Assembly: GCA_002749535.1 (NCBI GenBank)
Contig: MZZL01000025.1
Span: 1 to 64,000, forward strand
DNA from: Apophysomyces variabilis
Taxonomy: Eukaryota > Mucoromycota > Mucoromycetes > Mucorales > Mucoraceae
DNA: 64,000 nucleotides
Direction of reading: 5' to 3'
Every line of letters starts with the position of its first letter. Position 1 is the stretch's first letter. The position numbers and the translations under genes are program-made. The notes under the pieces were generated by a model. The model did not search any database. It worked only from the letters and a program-made list of their open reading frames with translations, and was not told where the DNA came from. This document shows, one piece after another, positions 1 to 12,161 of the stretch.

Positions 1-2043
1 AAAAAAAAAAAAAAAAAAAGACAGAATACTACAAAACTAGCACTCGGCTGCATAATGAAACACTGAGAACAGCTAGTGAGATTTTGGTCAATATGTGACG
101 TTGCAGTTAGTATAATTGTTAATGTTGACGAGAAGTCAGAGCAGCTTTCAAAACCTGCACTGAGACCTTTCTACTCTATCAGACAGTGCGTTGTATCATA
201 CCTCCTAAATATTTATAACTGCCCCATTTCCCTTTTTGTCATTTGTTTGCTTTACTCTATCTGATGAACAGAACGAGAATGATACATGGTATCGTATAAA
301 TAAGCCCTATTCTCGATTGCTAAAAGGTTGAGCAAAGGGCGTGTTCTTTCAGGAATGACTGCTCTTATTCGTAAGCAGCTCTCGTTGTAATCTTGACATA
401 AAAATTCGGTATAGCAAATAATCCTAACAGGGCTCCTGGCATGCGTCCATAAATTGCAGGAGCCTTGCTTTGGTTGGTTTTTTCGGTTAGTCCATACCTC
501 TTTATGAGGCGGTTTGTTTGATATTCCCTCCAATCTCAGCAATGGTTGCACCTGCAGCTGGTATGGGCCGCAAATTCTGCGTGTAACCTCTTTCTCAGCC
601 CAGCAGACATCCCAAAACCCTAATTGAGCCGCAATAGACTTCCTTATTTTCACTATATGCCGTTGTCGAAAGCGTCTGGCTACTCAGATATTGGAATTGT
701 TGCATCGGCGCACTGTGAACCGCGGTTTATCAGACCCCGCCATTGTTTGCCACGACCCCACTATCCGATCGTGATACTTATCAGCAAAGCCGCGCCGACG
801 CTGCTCGTGAATCTCTCCGACAGATCAGGCGTTTTTGCATACAGTCCAATATCTAAGAATTTATCACGGAGGCTACTACCTATCGTGTCCAGACGGAAAC
901 AAGTTATTCTAGACTGCTGCAGCTCAATATTCATTCCGGAGAGAATATTCTGCTCTAATTGTGTTTTGATTGGAATGCAAAGTAGAACAAATGTTGAAAG
1001 AAACGGAAACAGCAGTGAAAAAGGAAACAGAATCGCTATTGTGTCATACTGTTTTGATTCTGTCGATGGTGATGCCGAATTTGGCCGTTTGACACGGACA
1101 CTTCCATTAACCGAGGGAACAGAATACTGTGAGTTTAACTTGCTGTAAGTTTATTCTTGCATGCATCAGCAATGCAAACTCAAACTTAATGTGCGCAAAT
1201 GTTGCACAACACTGCTAACTATTGTATGTTATGGTCTTGAAACGCCCTAACAACGGAGCTCGGGTGGGGAAGAATCACACTAGAAATTTTTTCAGGAACA
1301 AATCGAAGATCGCCTCGCTGCTCTTTAATTATGCACTTGAGGCAATACGTTATTCGTAGAATATATAGCTGAATCATGTACAAGATCAGTGGTATGCAAT
1401 ATGCATTCCCCAGGAAGAATGGTTTGTTGTAACGTTGCAATTTATTCGATCGCATCCGCGGCCACTACAACAAGTTGGAGGATAAGTTTGACTGGTTAAT
1501 GTAACATACCACGGTTTAGAATGGGCGTAACATCCCAAATTCACGCTCTTTAGCCGACACATAATTGCATTTTTCGGTCACTTGAAAAAGATGGGTCCAT
1601 GTATGCAGGACACTGCCGTCGTCCTTACATGGAAATTGTCATCGGTCGGAATGAAAGCCTACTTTACAAGATCGGATCCACCTTCTTAGAACGAAATAGG
1701 AAATTTATTGACAATGCTCGTAATCAGATGCAGATGCTGCCGGAACAGTGAAGTTAGATTTAATAAACGTTGTTTCCAGTATATAATGGATTTACCTACG
1801 GAGCACCACCGACTCAAAGTGCAACAATCGCAAGCTGAATTGGCTCATCAAGAGCGTCAAAGGCCTTTTACGACTAGAAACGTAGGAGCCATGTTTCCAG
1901 GATGACTGCTAGTTGTTGGAGGAGACCGATGAGAAAAAAGTGTTGGCTGTTGTGTTACAAATACCGGTTTGCGGAATATGCGCGGACCTTCCAAAAAGAA
2001 ACTAGCAAGTGCTTTTATGCTCGTGTAGTGACGCTTCTACGTG
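1..2043. other. Intergenic, no assignable gene
   Basis: The window opens with a run of 19 A. The rest is AT-rich sequence with only short open frames in conflicting phases. A 174-codon frame at 624-1148 has no recognisable domain and a composition that does not look like the neighbouring genes. Open stretches near 1559-1903 look somewhat coding-like but cannot be joined into a convincing gene and are discussed as a finding. Confidence 0.5.
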
Positions 2044-2050
2044 TATAAAA
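2044..2050 (+). promoter_or_regulatory. TATA box candidate for the secreted protein gene
   Basis: TATAAAA lies 107 nt upstream of the ATG at 2158, a plausible distance for a fungal core promoter with a short 5' leader. A T-rich and C-rich stretch at 2095-2120 follows it. Assignment is by position only. Confidence 0.4.
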
Positions 2051-2157
2051 TGCCGTAGTTGCTGTTTCGCCTATGCCAATAGTCAATCAAACTCCTTTTT
2101 TCTTGCAATTCCCCCCTCTGCCCATCTACAGAACCTTCTGAAGACCTGCCATCCGGA

Positions 2158-2820
2158 ATGCTACCCAAAACGACGCGTCAGTTCAGTTTAATTCTCTTTG
2201 TTGCCGTTTTTGCTGCTATCCTCAACATTGCTGCTGCCTCACCTCAGAATAGCTGCAAGGATTTGGCAGATTTCGCCCAGCAGTCTAGCAAGCTACCCAT
2301 CAAGCCTGATGAGGATGGGAAGGTTACAAAGGTTTCAGGTTCAATGGCCAAAAAGATGTTCCCAGGTCGTGCCAAAGACCTGTCGATCTGGAAGGATTAC
2401 GTGTTCGCATCCTATTTTAATACTTGCACAAGAGAACCGTCATATATGCAGGCTGCTGTCAAGTCCGGGCCATATAAAGAAAATGAAAAAACAACAACGG
2501 CATACAATTTGGGAGTAGATCTCGGATTCGACCTTTCCCTGGCAACTGTGTGGAAATACCTTCCTAAAATAGCGGCGAAAGCAGGAATCACTAGAGGTTA
2601 TGAAAAGGTGATCGAAGGAGGTGTCGACATACCCTCAGGGCAACTGAAGCAAAAATGCATCGTTACACCTGGATGGTACTGCACTGGGTATATCAGACTG
2701 GATGAGTTTGACTCCGGCAAAATCATCGTTGATGACAGAATTAGAGACCCGGCCTTTTTCCCTGCATCACTCAATGGAAAAAATCTGTTTTCCGTTGTTT
2801 GGTTAGATCTGCCCAACTAG
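2158..2820 (+). CDS. Secreted protein of unknown function, four cysteines
   Basis: This is a single uninterrupted frame of 220 codons. Residues about 9-27 form a hydrophobic stretch (SLILFVAVFAAILNIAAA) followed by a likely signal peptidase site near AAA-SPQ, so the mature product should be exported. The mature part is about 190 residues with four cysteines (NSCKD, NTCTR, QKCIV, WYCTG), which could form two disulphides, and it ends in a Trp-rich tail (VVWLDLPN). There is no membrane anchor. An AATAAA-like signal follows the stop at about 2830. I do not recognise the family. Being intronless is unusual in this window, where nearly every gene is split. Upstream in-frame alternatives are not needed because the signal peptide begins right at this Met. 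Confidence 0.75.
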   Translation: MLPKTTRQFSLILFVAVFAAILNIAAASPQNSCKDLADFAQQSSKLPIKPDEDGKVTKVSGSMAKKMFPGRAKDLSIWKDYVFASYFNTCTREPSYMQAAVKSGPYKENEKTTTAYNLGVDLGFDLSLATVWKYLPKIAAKAGITRGYEKVIEGGVDIPSGQLKQKCIVTPGWYCTGYIRLDEFDSGKIIVDDRIRDPAFFPASLNGKNLFSVVWLDLPN

Positions 2821-3451
2821 TCTTAAAATCAATAAACAGCAACCTTTGAAAAAAACCAAAGCCTCGGAGTCGTAATGACTTTTTAAGGAACTGATTGTCT
2901 TGCTTCATATCCGTACATATCTGTGTTTCGGTCTTGCCATTGTGATTCTTTTAGTCAACATCTTTTCTTTTAAAAAACGAAGGTCGATTGGATATATTTT
3001 TATAGGTCGCATAAGACTCCTGAGAATGAGTTAGTGTTGTGAATCAATTTCTTTTTTTTCTTTAGTAGGCAATAACAACAGAAGATGGCGCGTTTTCAAA
3101 GTATACGAATTTCGGTTGCTAAATTTCTATCTCTACCGCTCATGCTCCATTTATATTACCCGTGATTTCGACCTGTTAAATTCTGCCGCATTGAATTCGT
3201 GCCTAATCACTAACGCAACATGAAGTCACTGTTCATATTCTTTTCGTATTTTACTTCTGTTTGCAAAACCACATCTACAATCAATGCAATTACACACACA
3301 AGTTTTATTAAAGAAAAAGGCCCTTAACATCTTCTTCAGACGTATCAATCAAAATATATGTAATGGCTTTTTTATTTTCCACAATCGAGATCGTCAATAA
3401 TGTACATCGCGATTTTATTGTTAGTGTTTATGAAGGGAGAGAGCGAAGGGT
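2821..3451. other. Intergenic between convergent genes
   Basis: This is AT-rich spacer between the secreted-protein stop and the ATP16 stop on the opposite strand. It holds the presumed 3' UTRs, with AATAAA-like motifs on the plus strand near 2830 and T-rich runs near 3045-3060. No coding pattern was seen. Confidence 0.6.
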
Positions 3452-4380
3452 TTATTTGGCCAAGGCAGTCTGGAGAGCCTCGTACACGCCAACTTCGATC
3501 TTGGCAGCTGCCTTCTCTTGCTCAGAACCGGAACCGTTGGCAACACGCTGAGCCTCAGCCAGAGCAGATTGGATGCGCTATAGCCAAATTATCAGCAAAG
3601 GTCCATCAGACCATAAAAAGATAGATGTACCTCGACAGAGAAGTCCTCAAGAGGAGCAGCTTCAACAGCGTTGATGTTCAAGGAGGAGTCAGGGTTGATG
3701 ATAGCAAAACCACCAGACACTATGAAGGTAAAGAAGAGAATGGGCGTGTCAATATTGCATTCCATTTTCGAGTCGTACAGGTAGAGTTCAAGACGTGTCT
3801 ATCCGTATATGTAATAGGCACGCGTGTAGTTGTATGCGAACGCGTTGCTGCGTGTATCCGTATATCTCTGTCTCCTCTCTTCCACTTTTTTTTCTTTTCC
3901 CCTCTGGCTATTAACTCCTCCGCCCTTCTACTTACCAAAGAACTTCTTTGTGACGTTGCCGCTTTCAATAACTTCGACGACACCAGGGTTCAACTGTTCA
4001 ATGGTAGGAACGTGGTTGGCGAGGATACCCATGTCACCCGAGGTGGCAGCCAAGTTGACTTGCTGGACATCAGTGGCCTTGTAGATAGACTAAACAAAAA
4101 GAATGCATTTCAGCATTCCGCACGGCCATTACAGTAGAATAACAATTTCTCTAATTTACCTTGTGGGGCAGAACGAAGGTCAAACGGAGCTTGTCCGTAG
4201 TCACAGGAGCCTCAGAGGCATAGGCACGAACTAAGCAAATACCGTGTTAAATCATCATGAATAAGCTTGAAAAAGAAAAACCGGGAGAACGCGTGTGTAT
4301 ATAGTAAAAGAAGGGAACGATTATTTACCCCAGCGAGCAGGCTTAAGAGCGACACGGGCAGACCTGGCGAAAACGTTCAT
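3452..4380 (-). CDS. ATP16: F1F0 ATP synthase delta subunit, mitochondrial
   Basis: The product is the delta subunit of the mitochondrial F1 central stalk, which couples rotation of the F0 ring to catalysis. By splice consensus there are five exons: 4329-4380, 4160-4230, 3936-4089, 3631-3719 and 3452-3577, together 492 nt or 163 residues, the usual length for the family. The first exon encodes a basic presequence (MNVFARSARVALKPARW). The N-terminal beta-sandwich follows, with the family hallmarks QQVNLAATSGDMGILANHVP, NPGVVEVIESGN and VSGGFAIINPDSSLNINAVE. The C-terminal helical part contains AQRVANGSGSEQEKAAAKIE. All four introns are GT-AG. The gene points away from ATP2, which starts 1.17 kb further along on the other strand. 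Confidence 0.95.
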
Positions 4381-5551
4381 AATGAAGCACGGAGCAAGAT
4401 TGAGAAAAAAAAATTGTTAGGCAAGGCCAAACTAACCAGGTTGCCCGATCAATCGCACTTACCGAGAGTGACGTAACCTTGAAATACGATTGGCTATGAA
4501 AGCTCTTAGTGGCTTGTTTCCAAGGTAGTTTTACCGCGCAAAATCACTCGTAAGCAGAAGAAAGCCCAAGCGATGCAAACCTTCTTGTCTTCGCGTCATG
4601 TATGGTGAAAAGCACTTACTATGTAAAATATGAATTCGTCAATGGATAATGGTCATACTTCGTTGTCTGTTACGAATCGGCTCAAAGACATTCAGTAGCA
4701 GCAACCTTACTTGGTCTGTACGGATCCGGAGCGTCGGTCACCCGAAAAAGCGTTTTTTTATTTAGCCTTACATGCAAGCGTACGCATATATTCTGTAAGG
4801 AGATGGATTGCTCGAGGTAGAAGAAATCAATATGCAAAGTGGCGTTTATTGCGTGTAGTTTGTGTCGGACAATGAGTTCTTTGACACATCGATCATACTT
4901 GGTCATTTATTCTTAGCACTGGTGAATGAAACTCAAATAAATTGCAATATAACTCCTCTATTACGCTTTTGCAGTATATAAACATTATCTCATTAAGCTT
5001 GAGACCAGTAAAACCGTTTCGACGATCAAATTCAGCTTAGAACAAAGAAAATAACTTAGGGTTTTAGGAGAAAGGAGAAGCAAAAAAGTCTAATACTTTC
5101 TTAACTCAATTCCGCGTTTTATTACCTTCTTCTATGCTACAATGGACTAGCCTTTACGCCATCCAACTTTGTTTATGCTTCTCAACGTGCAAAGACATGA
5201 GTAAGTGAGATCGAGACCATGATTTTTTTCTACCCATCATTGACCGGAGATTGAAAAGCAGGAGGATGACGTCGATCACGGCCCGATCCTTTGTAGTTTA
5301 TTCAAAAGCGTTCCCTTGTGAGCATGTTGCCCAAAAATCACAGCACGCGTTTCCGCCCTAGTAGAAGGGCATTAATAATGAGAAGCAGAGGGGAAAGTGG
5401 TTTTGTTTGGTAGGCTATCGATCCCCAATATTACTGTCGGTTGTTGTTTATTGTTGCCCACCCCCCGTTGCCATGGGCCAGGTTTGGACCTCCGCTGATT
5501 AAACTTTCTCGCAAAAGTTTTGCGAAAATAAACTTAACCCCTTTCCTCGTC
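4381..5551. promoter_or_regulatory. Shared upstream region of ATP16 and ATP2
   Basis: This 1.17-kb spacer separates the start codons of two F1 subunit genes transcribed in opposite directions, so it must hold both promoters and may control them together. No long open frame looks real. A pyrimidine and C-rich patch (CCCACCCCCCG) is at about 5457-5468, just upstream of the ATP2 start. No specific factor site can be named with confidence. Confidence 0.5.
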
Positions 5552-7981
<2,430 letters not shown>

Positions 7982-8285
7982 ACATTCCCAAACCTATCTT
8001 TCTTTTTCTTAAAACTTCTTCAATGTTTATTTTTTCATAAATGTTAACTGTGTGAAAGTGCTACGAAAGCCTTTGTCTGAAACGAATAAAACCAATGACC
8101 AATACATCGGAAAATAATTTATACTTTTCTTTTTGAGGGTAAAAAAGCACAGCTTTATTTATTTTTTGCTTTATGTACGTGCGTAGTTTATTTACTTTGT
8201 AGCATGATGATATCTTTTACTTTGTATCCTTAGAAAAAAAAAAGCAGTATTTCGGTTAGGCTTCGTTTTGTTTGTTGGTTGATGC
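7982..8285. other. Intergenic, convergent 3' ends
   Basis: This is AT-rich spacer between ATP2 (+) and the CP2 gene (-). It carries an AATAAA at 8085-8090 for ATP2 and T-rich runs. No gene was seen. Confidence 0.6.
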
Positions 8286-10350
8286 TTAGTAACGTAATAT
8301 CAGATTCACATCTCCTTCTTCGTTCACTTCCGTTTCAATGACCATATCTTGTTCTTCCTGGATGTCTTGGACAAAGGCATCGTCTACACTGACAATCACG
8401 CCTTTGCTGGCAACGCATCGTACTACTTTAGCCACTGGTCGTGTGAGTTCCATTTTCGTGGCCAGTTTCTCGATCAAGTCTTGAACCGTCAGTTGATCTA
8501 GGTAAATGGCACGGTATAAATGATCGGATTCAAAGCGGACAAAAAGGCAAAGTCCTAAAGCATCAATAGTTTAGCCTGGGAACGCCATGCACGTCTTAAT
8601 CTTAACAAAACTTACTCGCAATGCGTTGTCGTTGTCGTGGAACATAAGTTGCATCGAGGTCCAAAACATTGTTATGATTGACCCAGTATGGATAGGACCG
8701 CTTGACGCCATTTTGCACAGTGGGTGTGTTTGTGGGGCTTGTGTTCAATGTTGTGTCGATCGCGGAGGGGACAATCACTGGGGGCGGTGGGGGAGGGCAC
8801 ATGGAGGGGGAGTAAGTGTGGAGTGGCAGTGATGGCTGGCTGGTATTGCTTATGTTGCTCGCCATACTACTTGTACTGCTTGTACTAGTGATACTGCACC
8901 TGTGGAGATCTCGATTGACTTCTATAGGAGGCGATGATGGTATTTCGCAGAAAACCGTTTGAGGTTGTGATCTGTACAACGTAGCCCACAGAGGATGCGT
9001 TGAACCTTGCTTATTTTGTAATTTTTCCATTTGCCGCTCAATATGTTTGGCATCATCTTTGTTTTTGCGCTCAGCTCCCTAGCATTGAAAAAGAAAAGAT
9101 AGGCCAAGGGCAAAAAGAAATAGACAATGAATACCCCTCCTCACCAATAGACAAAGAAAAAAGCAGTAAAATTGTTCTTACCTTATCACGGAAAAGTTTG
9201 ATTCTGCAGAAAGTTTTCTCCAAAACCTGTTGTTCTAATTGCTGCGTCTCAACATGCAGTCGGAGAGGAATCCCTTTGACGCCCTTAATACGGGAAAAAT
9301 CTGTTGAGAGGCAATTGAAGCGAATATGAATCATTGCTCCTCCTTTGCCGTTCCACTGAAACGATAGTCGATCAAAAGAATGTCCAGCACTTGCTTGTAC
9401 ACCTTTGCTTCGGTTCATATCTAATTGTTCATAAAAAGGGGTTAGTATGGATCACTATACAGTTCAATTCAGCCTAAACAATATTTACCGATTTCAATGG
9501 CACGCGCATTTTGAGCACTTTTTTGTTGGCTTAACCAGAACTTCCAATAATTGGGAGCAGCTTTGCGATGCGACTCATCATGAAACATGATGACGATTGT
9601 ACTTGTCAATATCTCATCACGACGCTCCGAATCAGTAAAAGTGATATTGTAATATTGCCCTAAAAAAAAGGAAATTTTTGAGTTTTTGATTCATTAAAGA
9701 GGTGGTACGACATAAACATACCTTTGTTTAGATAAGTCAATGGTGGTTCATCCGGTCTTTGCGTGGCCGCTGTCTGGGCTAAATGTAGAGATAGAAAAAA
9801 CAGACAATTGACGCTTTGATGAGATATTGAAATCTTAATATGGGTGAACCATTTTACCTTCCAAGACAATATGGAAGCGAGAGTGGCTGTAGATATAAAA
9901 CAAAAATAACAAGAAAAAAAAAAGATAACCGTTAGTGATCTGGCACGAGCCACAGAAAGTTGCCGGCTTCCGAATGCAACGCATGGGTTACACAGGTCTG
10001 GCTTTCCCTTCTTTTCAATCGCAATCACCCTGGTATTTTACCTTGCAGGAGGCGGAGAAGTCGAAGTTGGAGACGGCGCTATGGACATCATTGGAGGTGG
10101 CTGGGATGGAGGGGAATAAGTCATGTTTGGGTCCATCATCAGGGCGGATGGACTTTCAGTAGGACTGATTAACGGAGGCGTTGTTTGTTTATCATGCGTG
10201 TAGTCGGGAAAAGACCTGATCAATCAAAGATAATAGAGAAGAGAAGATGATTAAAAAAATAAGATGACACGATATAATAGAAAATAATCCATTCTGTTGA
10301 TATGCTTACCCATCGACGAACTGAGGAGGAAAGGGATTGACAAGCATCAT
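8286..10350 (-). CDS. CP2/Grainyhead-family transcription factor
   Basis: This is a DNA-binding regulator of the Grainyhead/CP2 superfamily. On the minus strand, a Pro/Ser-rich N-terminal region (VNPFPPQFVDG, then TTPPLISPTESPSALMMDP) leads through a 29-nt exon (9859-9887) into the CP2 domain. Diagnostic elements are DEPPLTYLNKGQYYNITFTD, SHRKAAPNYWKFWLSQQK, NCLSTDFSRIKGVKGIPLRL and EKTFCRIKLFRDK. A Ser/Pro-rich linker (CPPPPPPVIVPSA) and a ubiquitin-like C-terminal module (LYRAIYLDQLTVQDLIEKLA) follow, ending LILRY with the stop at 8286. I count at least seven coding exons. The start is uncertain: the first Met of the clear reading is at 10350, but the frame stays open upstream through a run of Tyr codons from a trinucleotide repeat. 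Confidence 0.88.
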
Positions 10351-10384
10351 GGATAATTGGCAATTGTTCAGGTTTGAAATAGGA

Positions 10385-10442
10385 TAGTAGTTGTAGTAGT
10401 AATAGTAATAGAAGTAGAAGTAGTAATAGTAGTAATAGTAGT
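10385..10442. repeat. TAG/TAA trinucleotide microsatellite
   Basis: This is an imperfect tandem array of TAG and TAA units with occasional AAG and TTG. On the minus strand it reads as CTA/TTA, TAC/TAT or ACT/ATT depending on frame, giving poly-Leu, poly-Tyr or poly-Thr/Ile. It lies immediately upstream of the chosen CP2 start, so it is either leader sequence or a low-complexity N-terminus. Confidence 0.9.
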
Positions 10443-11650
10443 GCAAATCTTTGATAAAGTAGAGGAGTTGAAGAAAAGAACGCAATGAGAGAAAGAGAGA
10501 AGGGAAAAGAGCAGACAAGATATACCTGTACGTTTGTGACAAAAAAAAAGGGCAAGAGAAGTCATCCTTTTAACTCAGCTAACCCAAGTTGTTGGGTTCT
10601 ATCCAAACAGCCGTCAAAGTAAATCATATTTTTTGTATGTCGTGGGGAAATATAGTTCTATTAAGGAGAAGAAGGATAAAAGAGAACGCATGGTTACGAT
10701 TTCATCTGTGGTAGGTCCATTGACTCTATTGTAAATGAAGTTCTAGTTCATGGGTAAGTATAAGTCTAGCTTTTTCCTTTGTCAGACCTCAGGGCCCAAG
10801 CACCTTCTGAAGCGGATATATTTTGGTAAAACGTAACGCGGATCGCCTAAAAAACAATGGTACCCATGTAAATTTCCCATTGTCTGGAGGTCAAAAAAAT
10901 GGTATGAACAAGATGTAACGCAGATCGACCTTAATGAGTACAACCGGAAGGTAACTCTGCTAAAATAAAAAAAATTCTCCTATTGCCTAGGAGCGGGTTA
11001 CCAAGTTATTTTTTTTATTTACTAAAGTACAATAACAGAAAAAGGCATATGTGTAGGTATTCAGGCTCACCGCATGGACGCACCAGTGTGTCACACTTTG
11101 ACAGGGACTTAGTGAGGAATCACGCCACCGAGCGCACCAGCCTTAGCAAGGAAAATAAGGAACAGGACCTAAAAGGAAAAACCTGGTTGGGTTGGGCTAT
11201 TTGGGGGAGAGGAAAGGAAGGAAAAAGGTAAGGTAGGGTTAGTAGGATAGAGTTTGTGTGTTTCCTAAAAGTAAAAGAGAGGAAAAGAAAAGATTACACA
11301 CTGATAGGCTAGTCATAGAGAGCATGTGTAGCTTTTGTGTGTGGAAAATTCATTTCCTCGTGTTTGTTATCTGTGTAGTGGCCTTAACATGAGATCTTCT
11401 CAAAATAAAATTTAAACTTTCTTCAGGCAATGTTTCCTTTTAGTCAGCGGACGTTTTGTGTTAGTATACCTAATCCAATGCCTCCTTTGTAGGTAGTAGT
11501 AGACGGCCTCATATAACACAACCTATCCCGTTGATTGGAGGTTTTTTTTGTTTACTTGCTGCATGACCGTTATCATGATAATAAAGATTATATTAAACAA
11601 TTGGAACAATGAAAAAAACGATGCAATTAATTAACCAACATCAAATCGAC

Positions 11651-11690
11651 GTTCGTCGTCGTTATTATTGTTGTTATTGTTGTTATTGTC
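11651..11690. repeat. GTT/ATT trinucleotide microsatellite
   Basis: This is a short tandem run of GTC, GTT and ATT units in the SEC24 upstream region. It appears to be simple-sequence DNA with no coding role. Confidence 0.85.
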
Positions 11691-12161
11691 TTTATCTTCT
11701 ATGATTCCAAATCACTATGATTCGAATTTCTTGTGGTATGTCATGCTGTGGATTTCCTTTTTCTCTACGAATCCGTTTGTGTGAGAAGAAAAACCTATCT
11801 CTCTAAAAGATGGAGCGAAGGGGGATTGACAGCTAAAGCGGAAATTGAAACAAATTGGGCCAATGGGAACTTGCACGTCATCGACTTTTGAGCCTGCTCA
11901 ACAGATACGCACACCCACTCACTGCTTCGAAGCAGCCCAACAAAAAAAGCTACCAAAAAGCGAATAAGAAAAACCAAAGACACTTGGTCCCTTAAGCAGC
12001 CCTTTATAATAGGTAAAGCTGAAGAGAAAAAATAAGCGCAAGTAGGGTTGAGATGGGTTTGCTGACAGACTTCGAAGAGATCAAGTGACTTTTTGTAGAA
12101 TAGGTTTGATTCCTTCCTCCATAGCTTATTACCTTTTTGCTTGTCTCCGATCCCTGCCATC

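Larger units (their letters stand above)
10351..12161. promoter_or_regulatory. Divergent upstream region of the CP2 factor and SEC24
   Basis: This 1.8-kb spacer lies between two divergent genes and should hold both promoters and 5' UTRs. It contains two trinucleotide microsatellites (10385-10442 and 11651-11690). No open frame with a recognisable product was seen. The 147-codon minus-strand frame at 11795-12238 overlaps the SEC24 start and looks like chance. Confidence 0.5.

Noticed and set aside
10306..10542. Poly-Tyr N-terminal extension of the CP2 factor
   Set aside because: It is produced by the TAG/TAA microsatellite and a hydrophobic frame unlike the rest of the protein. The first Met after the repeat was preferred, though the extension cannot be excluded.
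12141..12161. TTG start seven codons upstream of the SEC24 ATG
   Set aside because: Fungal nuclear genes start at ATG, and the ATG at 12162 is in good context at the expected place.
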